Source: Flavobacterium frigoritolerans (GTDB lineage Bacteria; Bacteroidota; Bacteroidia; Flavobacteriales; Flavobacteriaceae). Taken from it: a stretch of DNA of 64,000 nt. Position numbers and translations under genes: made by a program. Shown here piece by piece: positions 53,653 to 60,637 of this stretch. The notes beneath the pieces were generated by a model. It was not told the origin of the DNA and made no database searches. It saw only the letters and a list, made by a program, of their open reading frames with translations. Position 1 is the stretch's first letter, and the number at the start of each line of letters is the position of its first letter. The stretch is from contig NZ_JAOZEV010000013.1 in NCBI RefSeq assembly GCF_025847275.1, positions 1 to 64,000 of the forward strand, in the 5' to 3' direction.

Positions 53653-55845
53653 TTAATTTCCTAATTGCAATTGATTACGAACCAATTCAAAATAATTCCC
53701 TTTTTGTTCTACTAATGCTGAATGACTGCCAATTTCAATAATTTTTCCTTTATCCAAAACAACTATTTGATCTGCATTCATGACCGTACTTAATCGGTGT
53801 GCAATTACTACAACTGTTTTGTTTTTGAAGAAAATATCTAATTTTCCCATAATAGCTTTTTCATTATTGGCATCTAATGCTGAAGTTGCTTCATCAAAAA
53901 ATAACATTTCTGGATTTTTATAAACCGCTCTTGCTATTAACAATCGTTGTTTTTGCCCTGTACTCATACCTACACCTTCTGATCCTATTTTGGTATTATA
54001 TCCTAATGGCAATCCGGTGATATACTCTTTTATATTTGCCACATCTGCTGCATACACCAATCGTTCTTTATCTATTTTATCGACTCCAATAGCTATATTA
54101 TTAGCAATTGTATCACTAAAAACAAACCCTTCTTGCATTACTGCCCCAATATTATTACGCCAAGCTTTTTGCGAAATGTTTTTAAGCTGTGTGTTACCTA
54201 TATTAACTTCTCCATTATTTGGTTCATAAAATTTCAATAACAACTTCATTAAAGTAGTTTTTCCGCTTCCGCTAACTCCCACTATTGCAGTTACTTTATG
54301 CGCAGGAATAATTAGATTCAAGTTATCTAAAACCGGAATATCAGAACCTAAATATCGATACGACAGCTCTTTTATAATTATATCACTATCTTGTGGAATA
54401 TCTTGCGTTTGGTGTTCTTCTTGTTGTACCTCATCTTCTTTATCATGGATTTCGGATAATCGAGCTAATGATATTTTTGCATCTTGTACTTCTCGCACAA
54501 ACTCAATAAGTTGAGTAATCGGTCCATTTAAACTTCCTACGATTGAACTTATAGCTAGCATCATCCCAAGAGTTATCTGTCCATCAATTACCAATTTTGC
54601 CGAAAGAAAAATGATGAATATATTCTTTAATTCATTAATTACTGACGATCCTATTGTTTGTGTTTGCTCTAAGACCAATCCTTTTATAGAAACTCGAAAT
54701 AGTCTTGCCTGTACATACTCCCATCCCCATCTTTTTTGCTTTTCGGCATTATGCAGTTTTATTTCCTGCATTCCGTTTATAAGCTCCATAACTTTACTTT
54801 GCTCCTGACTAACTTCAGAAAATCGCTTATAATCAAGTTCTTCTCGTCGTTTTAAGAATAGGGTGATCCATCCGAAATACAATATGCTTCCTGCAAAAAA
54901 CACAAGAAATATCTGAAGATTGTAATAAGCCAAGACACCTCCCATTATAATCATGTTAATAACCGAAAATAACACATTCAACGATGAAGTGGTAAGGATT
55001 CTTTCTATACGACGATGATCATTTATTCGCTGCATGATATCTCCTGTCATCCTCACATCAAAAAATGAAATAGGTAAGTTCATTAATTTAATAAAGAAAT
55101 CCGAAATTAATGAGATGTTTATTCGTGTAGATAGATGCAACAGTATCCAGCTCCTGATCAGCTCTAATCCAGTTCTTCCAGCGAAAAGAAACAGTTGCGC
55201 AAACAGAATTAAATAAATAAAATGTATGTTTTGGTTTTGTATTCCAACATCAACAATACTCTGAGTAAGAAAAGGGAAAATAAGCTGTAATAAACTACTA
55301 GCCAGTAAACTTATACTCAATTGAACCAGGAACGATTTATATCGCAGTACATATTGAGACAACAATCCAAATCCTAAACCTTTTTTATCTTCTTTATCAA
55401 AATCGGACTGAAAAAATCTAGGGGTCGCTTCTAATAATAGAGCAATTCCTTCCTGAGTAGAATCATCGGCATTGTTTCCAATCCAAAACTTAATAAAATC
55501 CTTCTTACTATACTCTATTAACCCAAAGGCTGGATCTGAAATATAATAAATGTTCTTTTTTATTTTATGAAGCACTACATAGTGTTCTTTATTCCAATGT
55601 AAAACACAAGGTAATGGAGCTTCTTCTAAACTTTGCACACTAAGTTTTACTCCTAAAGTCCGAAATCCGATTTTCTCTGCTGCATCACTTAAGAACAACA
55701 AATTACTTCCTTCTCGTGTAGTTTCACTAAAGTCACGCAGCTCTTGAATATTTATGGTTTTACCATAATGCTTGGCTATGATTTTCAAACAGGTAGGCCC
55801 ACAGTCCTTAAAATCTGCTTGTATATAATTTGGGAATTTTTTCAA
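53653..55845 (-). CDS. C39 peptidase-containing ABC transporter (PCAT)
   Basis: A 730-residue inner-membrane exporter with its own leader peptidase. The N-terminal C39 domain (about 1-140) has Gln 9, the nucleophile Cys 15 in KDCGPTC, His 88 in EHYVVLH and Asp 104 in ISDPAFG. Five to six transmembrane helices (about 165-430) follow. The ABC domain then shows Walker A GVSGSGKTTL, signature STGQKQRL and Walker B MLFFDEATSALD. It should cleave the 25-residue leaders of the array next door and export the cores. It follows the array on the same strand with a 211-base gap. Confidence 0.95.
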   Translation of the reverse strand: MKKFPNYIQADFKDCGPTCLKIIAKHYGKTINIQELRDFSETTREGSNLLFLSDAAEKIGFRTLGVKLSVQSLEEAPLPCVLHWNKEHYVVLHKIKKNIYYISDPAFGLIEYSKKDFIKFWIGNNADDSTQEGIALLLEATPRFFQSDFDKEDKKGLGFGLLSQYVLRYKSFLVQLSISLLASSLLQLIFPFLTQSIVDVGIQNQNIHFIYLILFAQLFLFAGRTGLELIRSWILLHLSTRINISLISDFFIKLMNLPISFFDVRMTGDIMQRINDHRRIERILTTSSLNVLFSVINMIIMGGVLAYYNLQIFLVFFAGSILYFGWITLFLKRREELDYKRFSEVSQEQSKVMELINGMQEIKLHNAEKQKRWGWEYVQARLFRVSIKGLVLEQTQTIGSSVINELKNIFIIFLSAKLVIDGQITLGMMLAISSIVGSLNGPITQLIEFVREVQDAKISLARLSEIHDKEDEVQQEEHQTQDIPQDSDIIIKELSYRYLGSDIPVLDNLNLIIPAHKVTAIVGVSGSGKTTLMKLLLKFYEPNNGEVNIGNTQLKNISQKAWRNNIGAVMQEGFVFSDTIANNIAIGVDKIDKERLVYAADVANIKEYITGLPLGYNTKIGSEGVGMSTGQKQRLLIARAVYKNPEMLFFDEATSALDANNEKAIMGKLDIFFKNKTVVVIAHRLSTVMNADQIVVLDKGKIIEIGSHSALVEQKGNYFELVRNQLQLGN

Positions 55846-55906
55846 TTTTTAATCTTGTTTTACTAAGCCAATATAATGCAATTATCTCACATACTAATAT
55901 AAAATA

Positions 55907-55933
55907 ATAAAGAGGAAATTACATCCTCTTTAT
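55907..55933 (-). terminator. Stem-loop between peptide array and PCAT gene
   Basis: Nine-base arms ATAAAGAGG and CCTCTTTAT pair perfectly around a nine-base loop. On the minus strand it is followed by a broken T-rich stretch, so it may be a partial terminator that lowers transporter expression relative to the peptides. Confidence 0.5.
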
Positions 55934-56056
55934 CATTTTTTCCAATAACCATGAACAAACTCCTAACAAATTATAATTTTATCTAGGAATATATTTAATA
56001 ACAAATTCCTAATACAATTTTTACTAGTGATCCAGGTAAAACCTTAATTATTATTT

Positions 56057-56236
56057 TTAAGGCTCTATCGGTGGATCTATTAGATCTATACGACAAGGAG
56101 GAGCACAAGACCGACTGTGACTCTTACATCTATTGGTAGCAGGATCAATACAATCGATTAAACCTCCTTTGATACTTTTTTGCTCATTTTTAGTTAATTT
56201 ATGAGCACCTTCTAAATTCAAAATTTGTTTTAACAT
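56057..56236 (-). CDS. Double-glycine leader peptide 1
   Basis: A 59-residue precursor, last of the array in transcription order. The leader MLKQILNLEGAHKLTKNEQ continues to a GG at residues 24-25. The core (34 residues) has four cysteines in LIDC, RC, SC and PPC and ends PPIEP. I chose the ATG at 56236, since all members start MLK. It is the only member whose core ends in a proline-rich tail. It probably receives disulfide bonds and is cleaved after GG by the C39 domain. Confidence 0.85.
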   Translation of the reverse strand: MLKQILNLEGAHKLTKNEQKSIKGGLIDCIDPATNRCKSHSRSCAPPCRIDLIDPPIEP

Positions 56237-56320
56237 AAGTATATTTTTATTAATTGTTACCTCAGACACTTAAAAGTCCTCGTAGCTTGGGTTAAAGTTT
56301 GCAAAATCTAACATTAATAA

Positions 56321-56479
56321 TTACCTAGAGCATTCAATATATGTACAGTCTGGATATGCAATGTTATTATCTTCAGGACAACAAACAATAAATTCTCCTG
56401 GTCCGCTTCCTCGTACTACTTTTTGCTCATTAATTGTCAATTCTTCAGCACCTTTTATTTTAGAAATATTTTTTAACAT
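56321..56479 (-). CDS. Leader peptide 2, GS cleavage site
   Basis: A 52-residue precursor too short for most gene finders. The leader starts MLKNISKIKGAEEL and ends with Gly-Ser at 24-25 (VVRGS) instead of Gly-Gly. The core has four cysteines as CC-PED..IAYPDC.YIEC and closely matches peptide 3, so the two are recent duplicates. C39 peptidases are known to accept GS and GA sites, so it could still be processed. Confidence 0.82.
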   Translation of the reverse strand: MLKNISKIKGAEELTINEQKVVRGSGPGEFIVCCPEDNNIAYPDCTYIECSR

Positions 56480-56593
56480 AATTATAGTTTTTTAATTGTT
56501 GAACAAATATGCTTTACTCTTTCTACAAATCTCCTCAAATAGCTAAACTGAAGTTAACTTCAGAGCTCGAAGTCCAATGTGATATAGAAAAAA

Positions 56594-56746
56594 CTATACT
56601 TGACACTCAATATACCTACAATCTGGATATGCAATACCGTCTTCTGGACAACAAACTTCCCAATGTGGTTGTCCTCCCTTAATTGCTTTTTGCTCTTTTT
56701 CTGTTAATTCTTGAGCTCCATCTATTTTAGAAATATTTTTCAACAT
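56594..56746 (-). CDS. Leader peptide 3
   Basis: A 50-residue precursor. The leader is MLKNISKIDGAQELTEKEQ then KAIKGG with GG at 24-25. The 25-residue core has four cysteines (VCCPEDGIAYPDCRYIEC), the same pattern as peptide 2. It has no sequence relation to lantibiotic cores. Confidence 0.85.
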   Translation of the reverse strand: MLKNISKIDGAQELTEKEQKAIKGGQPHWEVCCPEDGIAYPDCRYIECQV

Positions 56747-57036
56747 AATTGATATTTTTTTTTAAATTAAGAAATACCCCAATCATCAACAAATGATTAT
56801 CAGGACTTAAACTAATTATCTAACTTATGGAGCAAACTACTCCTGGAGGAACACACAAACATGGTAAATCTGGACAGCAAACAACAACACATCTTCCTCC
56901 ATTAACATTTTTCTGCTCACTTATAGTTAATTTTTGAGTTCCTTTTAGTTTTAAAATATTTTTTAACATAATATAAGTTTTAAAAATTAAGAAATGCCCC
57001 AATCATCAACAAATGATTATCAGGGCTGGAATATTA
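56747..57036. repeat. Shared upstream element of peptides 3 and 4
   Basis: The stretches at 56747-56812 and 56970-57036 are near-identical and contain a small dyad, AATCAT and ATGATT around CAACAA. They link peptide genes and must have been duplicated with them. Confidence 0.6.
56820..56969 (-). CDS. Leader peptide 4, six-cysteine core
   Basis: A 49-residue precursor. The leader MLKNILKLKGTQKLTISEQ continues to GG at 24-25 (NVNGG). The 24-residue core has six cysteines (RC, VCC, PC, LC, VC), with a CCPD..CLCVP pattern shared with peptides 5 and partly 8. The ATG at 56969 matches the family start, and the longer reading from 57002 is not expected. Confidence 0.87.
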   Translation of the reverse strand: MLKNILKLKGTQKLTISEQKNVNGGRCVVVCCPDLPCLCVPPGVVCSIS

Positions 57037-57061
57037 GTTTAGCTAATTATCAAACAATTAA

Positions 57062-57208
57062 CTAGAGCATACAAGCTACTCCTTTAGGAACACACAAGCA
57101 TCCTACATCTGGACAACAAAGAATAACACATGCTCCTCCATTGATGTTTTTTTGCTCACTACTAGTTAATTTTTGAGCACCTTCTAATTTTAAAATGTTT
57201 TTTAACAT
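57062..57208 (-). CDS. Leader peptide 5, six-cysteine core
   Basis: A 48-residue precursor with GG at 24-25 (NINGG). The 23-residue core has six cysteines and the motif CCPDVGCLCVP, and is a close paralog of peptide 4. The region upstream of it differs from the others. Confidence 0.85.
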   Translation of the reverse strand: MLKNILKLEGAQKLTSSEQKNINGGACVILCCPDVGCLCVPKGVACML

Positions 57209-57262
57209 AATTGATATTTTTAAAAATTGATTATTACTTTGGACACCAGTCCGAAAATTTTA

Positions 57263-57433
57263 TTACTCAGGTCTGCAATCTCCATCATTTCCATTCTCGA
57301 CATCCCTACCTACACACACTGTGTTATCAGGACAATACCCATCTGCACTACAACGCAATCCATCCTTAATGGTCTTTTTCGCATTTTTCGTTAATTAATG
57401 AGCTCCTTCTAAATCCAATATATTTTTTAATAT
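57263..57433 (-). pseudogene. Decayed leader peptide 6
   Basis: A member inactivated in several ways. The start codon position reads ATA instead of ATG. Codon 13 is TAA where relatives have a sense codon after EGAH. EQK has become AKK, and the GG site reads DG. The rest of the frame still encodes a four-cysteine core (RC, YC, VC, DC) to a stop at 57263, so it was once a normal member. Confidence 0.8.
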
Positions 57434-57526
57434 GATAGCTGTTTTAAATACTTGGATAATTTTTTAATTATATCAATTAGACAATAAAAAAATAATGTTA
57501 ATTGAACTATTTACATCACATAACTC

Positions 57527-57739
57527 TTAACAAGGAGCCGTCATTATTGAACATTGATTATCTCCAATGTACACCGGTCTATAATTACGATTATATCTCT
57601 TGCAAGATTCTTCATCTAGACTCAGAATTACGTAAGAATTACATTCTCCATCTGGCGGAATTTGCCCACCAGTAATTTCCTTCTGTTCTCTCTTTGTTAT
57701 TTTTTGAGCGCCTTCTAAATTTAAAATACTTTTTAACAT
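57527..57739 (-). CDS. Leader peptide 7, longest core
   Basis: A 70-residue precursor. The leader MLKSILNLEGAQKITKREQ continues to GG at 24-25 (EITGG). The 45-residue core has four cysteines (EC, SC, QC, PC), two of them near the C-terminus, and many Tyr and Asn residues. The ATG at 57739 fits the family start. It is the most divergent core. Confidence 0.85.
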   Translation of the reverse strand: MLKSILNLEGAQKITKREQKEITGGQIPPDGECNSYVILSLDEESCKRYNRNYRPVYIGDNQCSIMTAPC

Positions 57740-57811
57740 AACTTGTTTTTTTGATTTTGTTAATACTTCAATCATTTTAAGACACTTGAAGCTTTATGTC
57801 CAAACTATTAT

Positions 57812-57985
57812 CTAAGTCAACATACATGGTGTCCCTTTTGGAGCACATGCACATATACCATCTGGACAGCAAATAAGAATATCTGGACGTTGGCATACTG
57901 GTACAGATCCTGCACCACTAATAGATTTCTGTTCTTTTGTTGTAAGTTGCTGAGCACCTTCTAATTTTAAAATATTCTTTAACAT
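57812..57985 (-). CDS. Leader peptide 8, GA cleavage site
   Basis: A 57-residue precursor. The leader ends in Gly-Ala at 24-25 (SISGA) instead of GG. The 32-residue core has six cysteines (VC, ICC, IC, AC, PC) and a CCPDGICACAP motif related to peptides 4 and 5. Confidence 0.83.
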   Translation of the reverse strand: MLKNILKLEGAQQLTTKEQKSISGAGSVPVCQRPDILICCPDGICACAPKGTPCMLT

Positions 57986-58062
57986 AACTTGGTTTTTTGA
58001 TTTTGTTAATACTTCAATAATTTTAAGACACTTGGAGCTTTATGTCTAATCACTTAATAGAA

Positions 58063-58230
58063 TTAAATACAAAGATCAGATGGTCTTCTGCAAGGCCCTC
58101 CTTCTACATATTGACATGTCCCATTTGGACAATATCCACCTGCTGGCGGAACCCAACCACCGTTAATTTCTTTTTGCTGCTTTTTTGTCAACTCCTGAGC
58201 GCCTTTTAGGCTTAAAATGCTTTTTAACAT
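58063..58230 (-). CDS. Leader peptide 9
   Basis: A 55-residue precursor. The leader MLKSILSLKGAQELTKKQQ continues to GG at 24-25 (EINGG). The 30-residue core has four cysteines (YC, TC, PC, LC) with GGYCPNGTC, a pattern shared with peptides 6 and 10. Confidence 0.85.
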   Translation of the reverse strand: MLKSILSLKGAQELTKKQQKEINGGWVPPAGGYCPNGTCQYVEGGPCRRPSDLCI

Positions 58231-58338
58231 AACTTGGTTTTTTGATTTTGTTAATACTTCAATAATTTTAAGACACTTGAAGCTTATGTCTTTATCTGTA
58301 AAGCCAAGAAAAGAACATTTCTTTTCTTGATTTTTAAA

Positions 58339-58515
58339 TTAACACTCAACGTAACTATTGGGTCTGCAAATCTCATCAAATCTGCAATCAGATACACACT
58401 TAGTTCCTGTTGGACAAGATCCGCCACGGTCACAAGCTCTTCCTCCATGAATAGTTTTTTGCTCATTTCTTGTTAATTCTTGAGCACCTTCTAGCTTTAA
58501 AATTTTCTTTAACAT
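58339..58515 (-). CDS. Leader peptide 10, first of the array
   Basis: A 58-residue precursor, nearest to the VKOR gene and first in transcription order. The leader MLKKILKLEGAQELTRNEQ continues to GG at 24-25 (TIHGG). The 33-residue core has six cysteines (AC, SC, KC, DC, IC, EC), with GGSCPTGTKC near its start. A longer open frame on the same strand at 58284-58466 is a shadow of this gene. Confidence 0.86.
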   Translation of the reverse strand: MLKKILKLEGAQELTRNEQKTIHGGRACDRGGSCPTGTKCVSDCRFDEICRPNSYVEC

Positions 58516-58603
58516 AATTGGGGGATTTTAATTTGGTTATTACTCCAATCATTTAAAGACACTTGAAGCTTATGTCTATTCATATAAGAATTCCATATAT
58601 ACT

Positions 58604-60169
58604 TTACATATACACTAGAGAGTCTCTCTCTAACGTCTCATTACTTTCTAAAATATCATTAATAAAATATTTCAATTCGCTTAATTCATACTCGCTTGGA
58701 TACAATTTATTATTAACGATTTTAACTGGTGTATAATTAAACTCATTTTGCGAACACCAATCGTATTGTTGTTGAATCTGCTGATTGACCTTCATAGAAA
58801 CCGAGTCTACAATCCATTTTTTCTGCCATGCTTCTAATGACATTTTTTTAATATGCCAATCAGATATCGCTTCTACAATATTTTCAGGATTAACTTCATT
58901 AATCATTAACAATCTTTCTACAACAACTTTATAAGGATTTTGATTGTTTTCTGGATTTATATTAAACAAAACATTCAAAGATATTTTTTCAGGAAATTTC
59001 CAGACTAATTCAAATGCATCTTCAAATGCCTTATGACAATGCCCACAACTCGGACTTATGATAATAGTGAGTTTAGCGGCAGCCATACTATTACCAAAAT
59101 GTAATCCTTCCAGTTTTTCAAACCCATCTAATGCAGTAATTTCTTTAGATAAGAATTCAAAAAGAGTAAAATTCCTTCTAAACTTAGTTAAGTTTTTTAC
59201 CGAATTTTCAGCTTTTAATTTATCTTCTATAACTGGCTTTACCACAGACCACAATGACGAAACAACTATTAGAGAAAACAAATACTGAAAAAGACTAGTC
59301 AATGTAAAATTTACACTAAAACCTGATTCGAAAGCCCATACTATTCCTTGAATTATCATCAAAAAAGAAATAGCCAAGCATAATACACACCATTTTTTTA
59401 TCTGAAATTTTTGAATCCAAATAGAATATATAATCACTGGTGCAGCTATCAAACTAAGAAAACCAACAAGATTAGCATTTGCTGACCCTATCAATATTGC
59501 CAGCACAGCTGTAACAAAAAAGATTAAAGGCAAATCTGAAAAGCCAAACCATTTATTAACCTCTACATTCTCCGATTTAATAACCGATTCACAAGAAGTA
59601 CTTGGATTAATATTGCATAACTTAGATACCATTTGATTATCAATACCAAATTTCTCTTGTACAATAAAAACACTAATTAACAATCCTAATAAGGAGGTTA
59701 TTAAAAAAGTATAATCAAATATCCTATAGTCATTATAAAAACTTGACAAGACGATTAGCGCCAAAAACAAAATGCTATATTTTAGCCACTTAGGATTTTC
59801 ATTCAAAGCTTTCTCTTCTTGAACTTCATTGGGCTCAATTGCTAATACAACGCCATTCCAATCCTTAGAGAAATCATCTACTGATAGCGTAATCTTCTTA
59901 CTTTTTTCAGTCTCAATTACAATTGATGATTCTATTTTTTCAACCAGAACCAAATCATTATTAAAAATCGCCAGGAAAGTATTAGGCAATTCATGCAATT
60001 GTTCTTTTGGAACTTTTATTACAATATTCTCTATTGATAATGTATTCAATGAATCTGTTATAGCAAACAGACTTGGATAATTAGGGTGCGAAAGGAATAA
60101 CTCTTCGAATTCCTTTTTTGCATTTAAATAATTATTCAAATCAAGGTACTTGTTAACTAATTTAATCAT
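58604..60169 (-). CDS. VKOR-thioredoxin fusion with C39-like N-terminal domain
   Basis: A 521-residue membrane oxidoreductase. Residues of about 1-110 resemble a C39 peptidase fold but lack the catalytic cysteine, so they may hold a leader peptide. The vitamin K epoxide reductase part (about 130-310) has the loop pair Cys 185 and Cys 193 and the active-site CVLC (261-264). The C-terminal thioredoxin-like part has CGHC at 375-378. It should form disulfides in exported proteins. I chose the ATG at 60169. It lies 88 bases before the array and is probably the first gene of the cluster. Confidence 0.88.
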   Translation of the reverse strand: MIKLVNKYLDLNNYLNAKKEFEELFLSHPNYPSLFAITDSLNTLSIENIVIKVPKEQLHELPNTFLAIFNNDLVLVEKIESSIVIETEKSKKITLSVDDFSKDWNGVVLAIEPNEVQEEKALNENPKWLKYSILFLALIVLSSFYNDYRIFDYTFLITSLLGLLISVFIVQEKFGIDNQMVSKLCNINPSTSCESVIKSENVEVNKWFGFSDLPLIFFVTAVLAILIGSANANLVGFLSLIAAPVIIYSIWIQKFQIKKWCVLCLAISFLMIIQGIVWAFESGFSVNFTLTSLFQYLFSLIVVSSLWSVVKPVIEDKLKAENSVKNLTKFRRNFTLFEFLSKEITALDGFEKLEGLHFGNSMAAAKLTIIISPSCGHCHKAFEDAFELVWKFPEKISLNVLFNINPENNQNPYKVVVERLLMINEVNPENIVEAISDWHIKKMSLEAWQKKWIVDSVSMKVNQQIQQQYDWCSQNEFNYTPVKIVNNKLYPSEYELSELKYFINDILESNETLERDSLVYM

Positions 60170-60421
60170 AGTAATAATCTTAATTATTATAAAAAGGAAT
60201 ATCACAAATATTAATAATCTTTCAGATAAAAAAAGTTAAATTTCTAAATTTTTAAAAAAAATGAATACATAATTTATAAATAGTTAAGCACTTTTTAAAC
60301 ACGTAAACATCTATATGTCAATATAATACAAAATCAAGCGACTGAGAATTATTTCTAAAACTACAATCTAAATAACGGCTATTCCTTTTCCATAATTTTG
60401 ATATTCTAACAAATAAAACTT
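60170..60421. other. Divergent gap between VKOR gene and orphan peptide gene
   Basis: This AT-rich 252-base gap holds a TAATTTTG box at 60393-60400 on the plus strand, before the small peptide gene. No complete promoter for the minus-strand cluster was found. Confidence 0.4.
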
Positions 60422-60580
60422 ATGAAAAAGTCCCCCTTAACATTAAACGATTTTAAAAAAAATGAACTTCCGAAAAAACATTACAAAATGATTACTGGAG
60501 GTGAAGATCCAAAAAATGGCACAACTGCTCCATCAGAAACTGACCCTCCAGGTACAGTAAAACCTCCGGGGCAATCCTAA
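60422..60580 (+). CDS. Orphan double-glycine leader peptide without cysteines
   Basis: A 52-residue precursor of a different class. The leader MKKSPLTLNDFKKNELPKK ends in GG at residues 26-27 (MITGG). It resembles leaders of Bacteroidota natural-product precursors. The core is rich in Pro, Thr, Gly and Asp and has no cysteine. It lies between the VKOR gene (divergent) and the AraC-type regulator (convergent), with no modifying enzyme adjacent. It may use the same C39 exporter. Confidence 0.72.
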   Translation: MKKSPLTLNDFKKNELPKKHYKMITGGEDPKNGTTAPSETDPPGTVKPPGQS

Positions 60581-60589
60581 TTAAGGAAC

Positions 60590-60637
60590 AATTAGAAACT
60601 ACAACTTTATTCTTTTAAAAATTTGTAGTTTCTAATT
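60590..60637 (+). terminator. Terminator of the orphan peptide gene
   Basis: Fifteen-base arms at 60590-60604 and 60623-60637 pair perfectly and are followed by T residues. The right arm lies within the coding end of the convergent regulator gene. Confidence 0.75.

Larger units (their letters stand above)
57740..58577. repeat. Shared upstream element of peptides 7 to 10
   Basis: Copies of about 60 bases at 57740-57800, 57986-58047, 58231-58291 and 58516-58577 each carry GACACTTGAAGCTT(T)ATGTC-like sequence with an imperfect dyad. They lie directly before each of these genes, as repeats between tandem duplicates. Confidence 0.7.

Noticed and set aside
58284..58466. 60-residue open frame on the minus strand
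   Set aside because: It overlaps leader peptide 10 in another frame, and its start does not resemble the conserved leaders. The peptide frame shows the full leader and cysteine pattern.
56057..58515. Lantibiotic or sactipeptide identity of the array
   Set aside because: No LanM/LanB/LanC-like or radical SAM maturase gene lies in the cluster. The only modifying enzyme is a disulfide-forming type, so thioether cross-links are not supported.
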